Shown here: positions 1-9,030 of the stretch, in pieces
Numbering within the stretch: the first letter of the stretch is position 1
Layout of the letters: each line of letters begins with the position of its first letter
Origin: Apostichopus parvimensis
Taxonomy: Eukaryota; Echinodermata; Holothuroidea; Aspidochirotida; Stichopodidae
Assembly: GCA_000934455.1 (NCBI GenBank)
Contig: KN885294.1
Coordinates: forward strand, 37,835 to 60,945
Direction: 5' to 3'
DNA length: 23,111 nucleotides
Notes under the pieces: generated by a model
Seen by the model: the letters and a program-made list of their open reading frames with translations, nothing else
What the model was told of the DNA's origin: nothing
Databases searched by the model: none
Translations under genes and position numbers: made by a program

Positions 1-416
1 GCGATACATACATTGAACTTAATGTTACGGATACCGGAAGTGACGTCTACTCAGTTGACATACAATGTGTTGGTTATTATGGAGATAGAGTCATCGCATC
101 AACAGTACATATATCATATTCACCACTGTCTGGCCTAGTAACCAATCTAGCAATATATTTGACCTTGGTGATCATTATCATTGTTGTTGTTTGTGTTGTT
201 GTTGTATTTCTTCTTAGTCGCGTTTATGTGACAAGTATTCGAAAAAACAAGGATACAATTCAAATGGATGACGCTTCCGTAGACGCTTTACCGGGAATTA
301 TTCCCACAGAGAACTATGTGAACATAAATTCATTTTCAATTACGTATGACAGTGGTGGATATCTCTCTCCATGTGAACCTTTACAAGACGATGAACAGTA
401 TGATATTGTTAGATGA
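1..416 (+). CDS. 3' end of an Ig-like transmembrane receptor gene (copy A), cut by window edge
   Basis: The reading frame is open from base 3 to the TGA at 414-416, giving about 137 residues with no in-frame stop. It begins inside the third Ig-like domain (ELNVTDTGSDVYSVDIQC, then VGYYGDRV), continues into a hydrophobic helix rich in Ile and Val, and ends in a tail with TENYVNI, SGGYLSPCEP and EQYDIV. It aligns residue for residue with the C-terminus of the complete gene at 7756-9030, with no indel. A TTG at 159 could be mistaken for a start, but the open frame and homology run upstream to the edge, so this is a truncated view of a larger gene. Whether the unseen 5' part is intact is unknown. 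All five tail tyrosines are kept, which suggests a functional tail. Product: predicted single-pass membrane receptor, ligand unknown. Confidence 0.8.
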   Translation, partial: DTYIELNVTDTGSDVYSVDIQCVGYYGDRVIASTVHISYSPLSGLVTNLAIYLTLVIIIIVVVCVVVVFLLSRVYVTSIRKNKDTIQMDDASVDALPGIIPTENYVNINSFSITYDSGGYLSPCEPLQDDEQYDIVR

Positions 417-2346
417 GTATTCTTTACTCTCAAAAACAATTTTATTCGTATGCTTTTCTTGTGTAATTGTGATGAATACTGTACTTATAAGACTATTTGT
501 CAAGTTACCGTTATTCTCGAAACAGTATACTTTTGTAACATATATCATTAAAAAAAACATGTCACTTTGGTGGTATAAGTCTGAATACATCCGTCCCTTC
601 AATGCAGTATTTGTGTTAAGGAAGCTGAACGGGCGTCTGTCGATATAATAATACCTATTAATACAGCATGATGATTCGAGCGCCCTTAAACTGAGATAAC
701 ATAATGTTTAACAAGCGTTTGGGTTCCAAAATTAATCAATTGGTGTGAACGAGGGAAGACTGTCTTTCGGTGTCTCTGCTTTGCATACTTAAAAGAAATT
801 CTTGAACCAATTATAGAAAAGGCGAAAGTGTAATCGAGATAGAATAAAATTGGAATGGAAGCCATTGCATTCCTATACTTAAATTCTAATATGTGGACGA
901 GTTGTCTTGAAAGGTAACAGATAACACATCTGCAATGTATACTACGGGGTGACCATTGCTGTGATAAACTCTGGGTACTATAGTCCGTTTGCTAGCGCCA
1001 CCATGCTCGGTGAGGAGAGCCTGTGTGGCATGATTTAACTACATTACGACTTCCCTCCATATTAAATGACCTTTTGTAAGACCCACAGTCTCACAACTGA
1101 CTGATTAGGGCACATGACGACAACGAATTAATTTCCCCTTGGTCACATTTGTTGGGACTGAGCAACTGCGAACTACCACGAATGATATATAGTATATAGT
1201 AATGAATTGCAATATATGACTTGGCTGCTACAAACAAATATAATATTATTTATAGTATATTTTAACATTCTGGCTTTGTTACACAGTACGTGAAGGTAAA
1301 TCATGTAATACACTTTACAACTGATATGACGTTGGTACATGTAGTGCGATATAGATTAACACAGCGTCGTTTTTTTTGTCATGGAAAAGCATTTCCTGCT
1401 AACATCAGTTAACAAGCTTTACACGCTAAAGAGCGTTGAACACCTAATCAGGTGATACTGTGAAGTGACCCTGTCGTTTGTTGCAAAATCAAATCGAAAG
1501 AAAATCTTGACAATGGGAGTGTTGAGATGACATGTGGATAACTTAGAGTATGCATACTTTTATACACGGCGTACTAATGTAGTTTACTTTCGCCATCACA
1601 AACATGATGGCTTTATGTAATATGTTCAATAATTTGTACATGTATCTACAGTAGTACGTAAGTCAAGACTTGCTTTTCTAATCCTCGTATGGTTTTAATT
1701 TACGTTTATGATAGAAACAAGTATATCCACTGTATAAAGTAAGGTGATCATTAATCTCTTCTTTGTTCAACTCCTCCCTGTTCTGATTATGCTAATAACA
1801 AAATTTGTGCATCGGTTGTTGAGATTATCCCTGAATGATGAATACTCTCAACACAGAAATAGTTATTCCATGAACTATTACATGTCATGTCTAACAGTTT
1901 GTCTGATGTCATCTTTTCATGGAAAGTAAATCACATATAGCAACCACAACTATTATGTTCTGATTACACGTAGGCCTTTAAAGTATGTAAATTTTCAGTT
2001 TCGATTATTTTATTGTGAAAAGCGTTTCCTGAAACTAATTTAGCAATGCTACATTAAAGCAAGTACAACTCTTACCCAACCATTCTGTGAAGTGTTTGCT
2101 TGAGCCGTGACAAATTTAAAAATAAACACGAAAACTGAAGGACATTTTTACCAGGAAGTTTGAACTGAAAGAAATGTTATGTCAAGTAAATAATGTACAT
2201 TATTGTCAACTCTTCATTTAGAGTAAGGCCAAAATTGAAGTTGAAAACTTGATTTGAGGATCAAAACGCTACTAAAAAAATATATTGCGTTCAATAATTC
2301 ATACATGACAAAGTCTATGATGCATTGAATTAAACAAAACTAAACT
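417..2346 (+). repeat. 3' flank of copy A; duplicated segment, first copy
   Basis: Non-coding sequence after the copy A stop codon. It matches 9031-10990 in direct orientation and roughly 13895-16319 in inverted orientation, with scattered substitutions and small indels. Recognisable shared landmarks are TAGCGCCACCATGCTCG near 990-1010, CCACAGTCTCACAACTGACT near 1083-1102, and CTCCTCCCTGTTCTGATTAT near 1770-1790. No conserved reading frame is seen, and the short ORFs here are interrupted in the other copies. It is part of a segmental duplication rather than a dispersed transposon, because it always sits directly downstream of a receptor copy. Confidence 0.8.
843..848 (+). promoter_or_regulatory. 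Candidate polyadenylation signal for copy A
   Basis: An AATAAA hexamer lies 427 bases after the copy A stop codon. The matching position in the copy B flank (about 9490-9505) no longer has the hexamer, so it may be fortuitous. Confidence 0.25.
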
Positions 2347-3128
2347 ATGGAGAAAGATTCACTGAAATCAAGCTTTCTATTTGTTCTCTTCGTTTTAACA
2401 TCTTCCTTAACATATTGACAAGACTGAATTTACTGAAACATCTTTTGCTTATATGAACGATACGTAAACACCTCAGTCAATAGAAAAACGTGGATAATGT
2501 CGAAATGCAAATGTTGCATGTGGTATCATGATTCCGTAGGTCGATTTAACATCACCAGTTTAATAGTTCCATTATTCCGCACGGTCGCCACCTGGCAATT
2601 TAACCGACGTTCCAAGAATCTCACATTTTTTTTAATACAACAAGGTTAAAACACGAGTTAATATAAGTAATTAATATAATCAGCTCTTGTACGTGACGAT
2701 TCAAATGAAGTGCATTAAATTACCTTTCTTTAGTCATTACAGCGAAATTCTTAAAGTATTGTTATGATGAGCCACACATGATAGGGTTTATTTGTATGAT
2801 AGATCCTATTTCTTCTTGTTTCATCTTCGTCTTTGACACACCTTCTGTTCCGAGATCATTTGATATAAGTTAGCCTATTATACTTCTCCCTTTATTCTCT
2901 GTCACATTGACTCCAGAATCAAGTTCAGTGACGTCAGAAATAAGGTGTTGCAGTAATGTAATAAGTGAAGTGAAGTTATATGGAAGAAAAATAACTTATT
3001 ATTAGAATAAGATATTAACACAGACAACAACTCAATTGAACTTAATATAACAGATACTGCCTATTTAATGTATCTGCAATGTGTTGAGAACTATGGATAT
3101 ATAGTCATCTGTACATCAGCACAATCAT
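2347..3128 (+). pseudogene. Relic of a second Ig-receptor subfamily (relic 2A)
   Basis: An ATG at 2347 opens a signal-peptide-like stretch (MEKDSLKSSF, then LFVLFVLTSSLTY) that stops at TGA 2416-2418. Just after the stop, Gln-Asp codons match the SQDE that follows the signal peptide of the complete gene. Further traces of the same architecture follow: a GNLTDV-like stretch near 2597 aligns with the NLTTQ region of Ig1, and QMKC near 2702 aligns with EMKC of Ig2. From about 2875 the DNA matches the Ig2-Ig3 junction (CTCCCTTTATTCTCTGTCAC), and 3030-3128 reads NSIELNITDT then LQCVENYG, as in Ig3. Many stops and frameshifts are present. A parallel copy with the same start codon lies at 10991. The differing signal peptide suggests a separate subfamily. 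Homology between the two copies stops near 3128. Confidence 0.6.
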
Positions 3129-3147
3129 AGGCGTATGAGCTCAATTT

Positions 3148-3460
3148 GATTTGGGGGCTGTAACGACTTGTCCGAAAAATATAACCATATTGAGATACGC
3201 TCGGCGCGAGTTCAATGTGCATATCATATAGGCATTTATCGGTTATTACTATCGCATGCCAATTACATAGAATTATTTGCCGTGTTATTACCCTTCCATA
3301 TTGGTGATCATTTTGGGGAAAGTCGTTACAATAATGATGAAAATAATGATATAAGTTTAGCCATTGAAAGACACATTGCAATTTATTTTTCTTTAAGTAG
3401 CCTGGTGCCCGAAAAATTCTCAGCATATTGCCCGACTTGTCATAAAAATATTTGGTGGGG
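3148..3460. repeat. Possible degenerate dispersed repeat
   Basis: Two related stretches flank this interval: CGACTTGTCCGAAAAATATA near 3163-3182, and CCCGACTTGTCATAAAAATA near 3431-3450, each next to a run of G (TTGGGGG and GGTGGGGG). The repeated wording suggests a decayed repeat rather than a gene. No known family is assigned. Confidence 0.25.
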
Positions 3461-3719
3461 GTGCTTCACAATGGCTTTTGCACAATAATAAAATATAATT
3501 ATTGATCATTACATCACAGTTTGCATGCACGGTGGCATTCGTGAAGGGAAATCACGTAATACACATTGCAAGTGATATGTCATTGAGAAGGGGGAACTAT
3601 AGTGAACAAGAGAGACAAAGTGTCGGTTATTTCGACCTGCGTTATCTTTGTTTGGAAAAGATTATTCATGCCGAATTTAATAGGTCCTGCTAAGCGAAAT
3701 CAATATATCAGCTGACATT

Positions 3720-3951
3720 CCAGTAAACACATAAACATGTTTTGATAACGTTAATTTGTGGTGTAATAAATATGTCACGAAAACGTTTTCAGGCTATTAT
3801 TTCAAAACATTTTTTCGTTAAAACATTAATATAACATTAATATCTCATAAAAACGTAATGCCGACGTTTTTATAACACCACATTTAACGCTATAAAAACG
3901 TATTTTAAAGGCTCTCTTAACAATGTTATGATAACGTTTTGTGTTTGCTGG
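3720..3951. mobile_element. MITE-like element with terminal inverted repeats
   Basis: The left end reads CCAGTAAACACATAAAC and the reverse complement of the right end reads CCAGCAAACACAAAAC, giving imperfect terminal inverted repeats of about 16 bases around a 232-bp body. The interior is also self-complementary: TTGTGGTG near 3755 pairs with CACCACA near 3875, and ATAAAAACGT (3847-3856) pairs with ACGTTTTTAT (3863-3872). It has no coding capacity and several AACGTT motifs. No clear target-site duplication is visible. The structure fits a non-autonomous foldback or MITE-type DNA transposon; the superfamily is unknown. Confidence 0.55.
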
Positions 3952-5419
3952 GTTTTTGTGAAAGTTGTGCACTGATTTGTTTCGCGAATCTAACATAGGA
4001 CCTCTGTTATCAGTGCCGTCTGCTATAAAATACTTGCGACAAGCGTTAGAGCTACTGCTGTCCTATAATCCTCATGCCACAAGATAACAAAACAACGTCA
4101 ATGTCATAAATTGCCCCAGGGTATTTAATAAACATTTAATTTACACGCCTATGCTGCATCAACAGTGGCTCGTTATGTTGAACCAGTATTACCTTTATTG
4201 CATGACATGTAGCATATAAGCTTGCACTCTTACGATGTGTATATATGCTGCACATATTACTTGATGCACGTACCTCGGAACATGACGTTAGCGTTGCGAC
4301 CAAGCAAGTAACACATATATAGCGATCGCATACGAATTTGAAGATCTCGTGATTCTCGTCAGATGTGATTTGCTAGAACCTACACAACATAAGTCATTTA
4401 TTAATACAACACACTGTTGTATCTTATATGAATGCTCTCTCTGTTAGACAGTCCCCCAAACCATCTTCCACTTTGCTTAAGCCACACTAGCTAACACAAA
4501 TCTAGACATTTGTTACACTGTTAATCAGTTAGTGGACTGTGTTCGCTGTTATTTGTCGTCGAACTAAAACGAATAGGCCATACTGTTAAATCAGCAGATT
4601 AAATGAAATTTTATTTTATTCTACTGACGAGGCGGCTGCAACCAAATTGATGCTGAAACAAACAACATACTGTACACACTGAAGACATTGGGCATTGTTA
4701 TGTTACTGACGAAGTATGAGGATCGGAATTGTTCCAATAAAGACAAGACACTTATATAGTCTTACAGAAATGTATTTGAAGTTACCGCGCGGAAGGCATG
4801 GTGACAAGAGGCAGGAGTATGCATGTAACATGCTGTATACATATGTTTTGTGGTACAGTAATATGGTATTCAAGAGCTAAAAAAAAGTAGTTTAGTTGGT
4901 CAACATATAATACCATTACAGCCATTAATAATACATTTTCAAGTGACATTTTCTATCAACCTGAAAACTTGAATGTATGATTCATAGTTAGGCTGTTTCA
5001 CATACATAAAGATAAATTAGAAATACCTTTAACTCTTCTAGTCCATGTAGTTTATATTATGTACTATTCTGCTTTGCAAACGAACAAACAAAGATCAAAT
5101 AACTACCATGTTTGTACTATCAGATAATCTACAAAATGACCCGGTCATTTATATTATATTAATGTATACTCTGATTCCAGCGAACCATTATTGAAAACTT
5201 TTTCAAAAGAGCGCCATCATAAGCAGCAGTTTTTAGCCAAGACAGTTGGGTGGCGATTTTGAGTTAGTAATCATGATCTTGTAACATGCATTACATTTGC
5301 TCTAAATGCAAGCTTGTTCTAATAAATGACTCACTAGAATTCCCTGTCTGGCTTAGATAGTTACATGTCTTTGAACCTTTATGGCAGGGCCAGTTGTGAA
5401 TGAAGTATTATATAAAGGA

Positions 5420-5840
5420 AGGAGTGCTGCTGTGGGTCATTGAAGTCAACAACCTTGGTGTCTGTGGGTCCTCCTCGGACACAAATTAGACACCAAATGG
5501 TGCATTATGAGGCACATTAAGGCTGTAAGTTAAAAGTTTCTATATAAAGCTCAAACGGAAGGTCGTGTTAATCAATAATGATAAATACAAAATGCCATCG
5601 ACTGATTAAGGTAAGAGCCTAAACCTTATAATGGGAGGGCTAGCGACGAAGGAATGATTTATAATGGATGGGGCATTGCCCTGTGGTAATCTCGTGTGTT
5701 TCTTGAGTTGTGGGATATCACCGGAATAGATTAGACGTCAAATAATGCATTCTGTTGTGTATATTTAGGCCATCAGTTAGGTCTATTGATGAAGCACTAA
5801 ACGCAAGGTTTTGGTAATAAATAAGGTATGCAGTAGAAAA
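5420..5840. repeat. Two diverged tandem units, period about 245 bp
   Basis: Two consecutive stretches align over about 170 bases. The first contains TTAGACACCAAATGGTGCAT at 5486 and the second TTAGACGTCAAATAATGCAT at 5731. Both continue through a GTAAGTTA or TCAGTTA block, a CTCAAACGGAAGG or CACTAAACGCAAGG block and an AT-rich AATAAAT end. The units are diverged and non-coding. Confidence 0.45.
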
Positions 5841-6110
5841 GGAGAAGGGGGCGGGGTACAGCCGTAGTAGTGGTCCATATAAAAATTCCTCCTACTGAAC
5901 CATTTCATCCCCCTACCCCTACCTACCCCGCCAACCTCCCTATGTGCACGCCAATGCATCTTGTAACTCTTCCAGATTTACATTGCTGGATACAAAATAT
6001 CTAACTAAATGCAACGTAAATCAGTTGAACCTTCGAAAAGTAGGAGATATATTAATGGACATTAGTCGTTGTATGTGGGCTCCAACTGAAAATTCTTACC
6101 CAGACCTTCA

Positions 6111-6186
6111 GTCGGACATGATAGTTGCGAAATTGTTTTTCTCGACTGGGAATTTGGAAGTTCGATTTCCCGATTGGTAGTCCGAC
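6111..6186. repeat. Nested hairpin, possible dispersed element
   Basis: GTCGGAC at 6111-6117 and GTCCGAC at 6180-6186 are complementary arms. Inside them GGGAA (6148-6152) pairs with TTCCC (6167-6171) around AGTTCGA. The inner arm and loop (GGAAGTTCGATTTCC) resemble a tRNA T-arm or Pol III B box, but no convincing A box lies at the expected distance upstream. It may be a SINE or MITE fragment. Confidence 0.3.
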
Positions 6187-7156
6187 GACGGTTCTACAGG
6201 TCGCACGACGAAATTACGCGACTAATCACGAAAATTATTTGCATGCGATTGTGACCTTAAAAGTATCATTAGTTAATAGAAATCTACCTTATAGAGTGGA
6301 ACGGACAACATATCACCAAATTTCAATTTTCTGAACATTACCGTCATGAACAGATGTACTAACTCTGCAAAACGGCACAAAATCTTTAAAAAAAAACTAT
6401 CGTTTTGCGAACTAGTACTTGGAATCATGTGTGTAAATGGCAATTTTACTGCTTTGACATTTATTTTCATTTTTGTAACGTTTTTACAATAAAAAATAGT
6501 GTGCAACCGGTCTTTTTCAGATGCAATGTGTATAAGCTCTCAATGTGGATGTCCTTTGAACGCTTCCGTAGAACACTACTTCATGTTCCGAACAAGCTTC
6601 CATATTGCTTATATATGTTCGGAAATTGATAATGGCGACTGAGCTATAGGCCAGTATTCATAGTTGCACAGTGTTGACAAGAAGTTTTTTTATTGGACGT
6701 ATTGGTATTTCATTGATATATCCAAAGAATTACGTGACGGACTGAGTTTTTGTGGTAACACTATGTAAGTATTTGTCGTAAAATGATTCACTGTTTATCG
6801 ATATATTATTGCATTTGCAATACCAATGCGACCTATATTAAATTAAGGAAAATTTAAAACTGTTAGATACTGTTATAATTAGAACCGTTTCTTTGTGGAA
6901 TCGTGCATTATTATGCAGTGTGTCTACTCTACCACTTCGGAATAAGCCAGTAATTTGATGCGTGTATCTGTCAAATCGTCAAGATCGAGAGAATCCAAGT
7001 GTTTTCATTTAACAGCGAAAGATCAGTTGATAACTGAAAACCCAATGATTCCGCCCTAAGTGAGCACACTTTTTTAGAGGGTTTATGTGTCTGACACTGC
7101 CTCTAAGACCCCCCACCCCCACATACTCTCCGTGCCTGCTTATAATTGTAACCTTA

Positions 7157-7370
7157 TGCTGTACCCAAAATTAACGGCCAGTTTAGCAAAGTGAACGTCA
7201 ACTAACAGCATTAGAGATATTTGACCTCATAAACAATTAAAATGATGACAAGAACTAACATTGAAATTCCTGCTTAGGATTAACGTCTTCACTTGCTTTA
7301 CACTTTACGTAGCTATTAGAAAAGGTTTATAGTCAGAAAAGAAGTTTTGTAAAGATTGCTTAATCCAACA
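7157..7370 (+). promoter_or_regulatory. Upstream segment of copy B, conserved with 11955-12165
   Basis: This stretch, 390-600 bases before the copy B start codon, is similar to 11955-12165. Shared landmarks are GGCCAGTTT, ACAGCATT then GAGATATTT, AAACAATTAAA, and TAACGTCTTCA then TTGCTTTA. It marks the 5' part of the duplicated block and may hold promoter or 5' UTR sequence. No TATA box is assigned. The similarity is read by eye and is lower than in the 3' flank. Confidence 0.5.
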
Positions 7371-7427
7371 CAAACGACACTTACAAGTTCATTATTATCA
7401 TCGCAGTGCAACCGTTAACTTATTCAT

Positions 7428-7443
7428 CTTTCTTTTACTTTAG
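7428..7443 (+). promoter_or_regulatory. Possible 3' splice acceptor in the 5' leader of copy B
   Basis: A pyrimidine-rich tract ending in AG (CTTTCTTTTACTTTAG) lies about 310 bases before the ATG at 7756. It would suit a 5' UTR intron in an otherwise intronless coding gene. There is no transcript evidence. Confidence 0.2.
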
Positions 7444-7755
7444 TTTCATTCTTACTGGATGTTGAAGAAAAACTGAAGGTTGGAGTGCATCCTCCAGAGT
7501 AAACTATACGAGAATGACATCAAACATTTCAATACAACTTTAAAAAATCATAGATGTCGCTGGTTTGAGAAATCAATATTTACATTCATTATCTTTGTGT
7601 AACAGCGGCATTTATATTGTGCGATAAACCAGTAATCACTCTTAAAAGAGTAGTGAATTGAATATCACAAAGAAGTCTCAGCGAGATTGAAGGAGATAAA
7701 ATAAGTGACTATTGTATCCTTTGGTTGCCGATCTTTCATTTACCTTGTATAAGAA

Positions 7756-9030
7756 ATGGAAATGAATGTAGCTTTCAAACTTAGTGTCATCCTTGTTTTA
7801 TTTGTCATTAATTCATCTCAAGATGAGATCAAATATGGAGAGTTTAAAACATTTGAAACGGGACATGCTGCTATCGGCTTCCCTTTTGGCAGTATTGTAG
7901 GCTTGTACTGTGTACAGGGAACAAACAAAGGGATTGAAGTCTTTCTAACTGATAACACTGCTAATAAAATAGTGAAAAATTCAACATTACAACAGAAATT
8001 CTCAAACACGTATCAGTTTGAAGTGATTAATGCATCGACTACTTTGTTTAAGATCAAGAATTTAACGACTCAAATAAATGGCAGCACCTTCACGTGTCTG
8101 AACCCAAAGCAGCTAAATGCCAAGATCGTGGGTTTTAAACCGATTGATGATGTTAATCCTCAGTGTTCGTCATCATATCAATCTCGATTCATATTTGAGG
8201 ATGAGGTACAAAGTAACATCGAGATGAAGTGTACTTCAGAGCAAGGAGACCCACCAGTGATGATGTCAACTTACATCAGAAATGACGTCACTAGCATCTC
8301 AACCGGGACAGAATCCTCTCACCCACACCCCTCTAAGACTCTATCATTCACATCGTACTTCAACGCATCATTTAACAATAGTGTCTTTGTCTGCAATGTC
8401 TCTCAACAATTACCATCACCTTATCAGAGTTACCAAGGATCTTGCTCATTCGGACCTATTCTGTTTCTCCCTTTGTTCTCTGTCACAGCGACACCTTCAA
8501 CTATCGACTTAAGTGATATTAGAAATGCAGTATTTCGTTGTACCAGTAATGTGAGTGAAGTTAAACTATCCTGGACTAAAATCCCAACTCATTGGCAATA
8601 TGATATTAAGGAAAGCGATGCATCCATTCAACTCAATGTATTGGATACCGGAAGTGACGTCTATTCAGTTCACATACAATGTGTTGGTTACTATGGAGAT
8701 AGAATAATCGCATCTACAGTACATATATCATATTCACCACTGTCTTTCCAAGTAACCAATCTAGCAATATATTTGACCTTGGTGATCATCATCATTGTTG
8801 TTACTTGTGTTGCTGTTGTGTTTCTCCTTAGTCGCGTTTATGTGACAAATATTCGAAAAAACAAGGATACAATTCAAATGGATGATGCTTCCGTAGACGT
8901 TTTACCGGGAATTCTTCCAACAGAGAATTATGTGAACATAAATTCATCTTCATTTACATATGACAGTAGTGGTTATCTCTCTCCCTGTGAACCTATAAAA
9001 GACGATGCACAGTATGATATTGTTAAATGA
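7756..9030 (+). CDS. Three-Ig-domain transmembrane receptor with a five-tyrosine tail (copy B), intronless
   Basis: An uninterrupted 424-codon frame from ATG 7756 to TGA 9028-9030. The start is supported by a purine at -3, a G at +4 and a typical signal peptide (residues 1-21, hydrophobic core LSVILVLFVI). Ig-like domain 1 has the cysteine pair C52/C114, domain 2 C159/C213 with extra cysteines C137 and C230, and domain 3 C262/C309 with W273. Likely N-glycosylation sites are N75, N92, N102, N108, N203, N207, N214 and N265. A transmembrane helix spans about 335-358 and is followed by a basic stop-transfer region (R360, R367, K368, K370). The roughly 65-residue tail carries Y362, Y392 (YVNI), Y402, Y407 (YLSP) and Y420 (YDIV). 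Predicted role: plasma-membrane receptor or adhesion protein that recruits SH2 proteins when phosphorylated. Ligand and family are not identified. It is the only complete member in the window. Absence of introns suggests retroposition before tandem duplication. Confidence 0.85.
   Translation: MEMNVAFKLSVILVLFVINSSQDEIKYGEFKTFETGHAAIGFPFGSIVGLYCVQGTNKGIEVFLTDNTANKIVKNSTLQQKFSNTYQFEVINASTTLFKIKNLTTQINGSTFTCLNPKQLNAKIVGFKPIDDVNPQCSSSYQSRFIFEDEVQSNIEMKCTSEQGDPPVMMSTYIRNDVTSISTGTESSHPHPSKTLSFTSYFNASFNNSVFVCNVSQQLPSPYQSYQGSCSFGPILFLPLFSVTATPSTIDLSDIRNAVFRCTSNVSEVKLSWTKIPTHWQYDIKESDASIQLNVLDTGSDVYSVHIQCVGYYGDRIIASTVHISYSPLSFQVTNLAIYLTLVIIIIVVTCVAVVFLLSRVYVTNIRKNKDTIQMDDASVDVLPGILPTENYVNINSSSFTYDSSGYLSPCEPIKDDAQYDIVK

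Larger units (their letters stand above)
3129..7156. other. About 4 kb without a recognisable gene; absent between the next two units
   Basis: This stretch separates the relic at 2347-3128 from the conserved upstream segment at 7157. In the next unit the corresponding gap is only about 140 bases (11813-11954). It contains the MITE-like element at 3720-3951, a diverged 245-bp tandem repeat at about 5420-5840, a hairpin repeat at 6111-6186 and a possible dispersed repeat at 3148-3460. The small ORFs here (for example 3168-3488 with its antisense partner, 3502-3693, 5944-6180, 6405-6629) have no recognisable domain. Confidence 0.5.

Noticed and set aside
159..416. Separate small membrane protein starting at the TTG codon at 159
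   Set aside because: The frame is open to the window edge and matches Ig3 of the receptor upstream, so this is only the end of a larger gene.
3091..3488. Overlapping frames of 111 and 106 codons on opposite strands
   Set aside because: Each is the antisense shadow of the other, with no domain or signal peptide; one overlaps the end of the receptor relic and the other a probable repeat.
8931..9030. Classical ITAM or ITIM in the receptor tail
   Set aside because: The spacing between YVNI and YDIV (24 residues) is too long for an ITAM, and the residue at -2 (Glu or Ala) does not fit the ITIM consensus.
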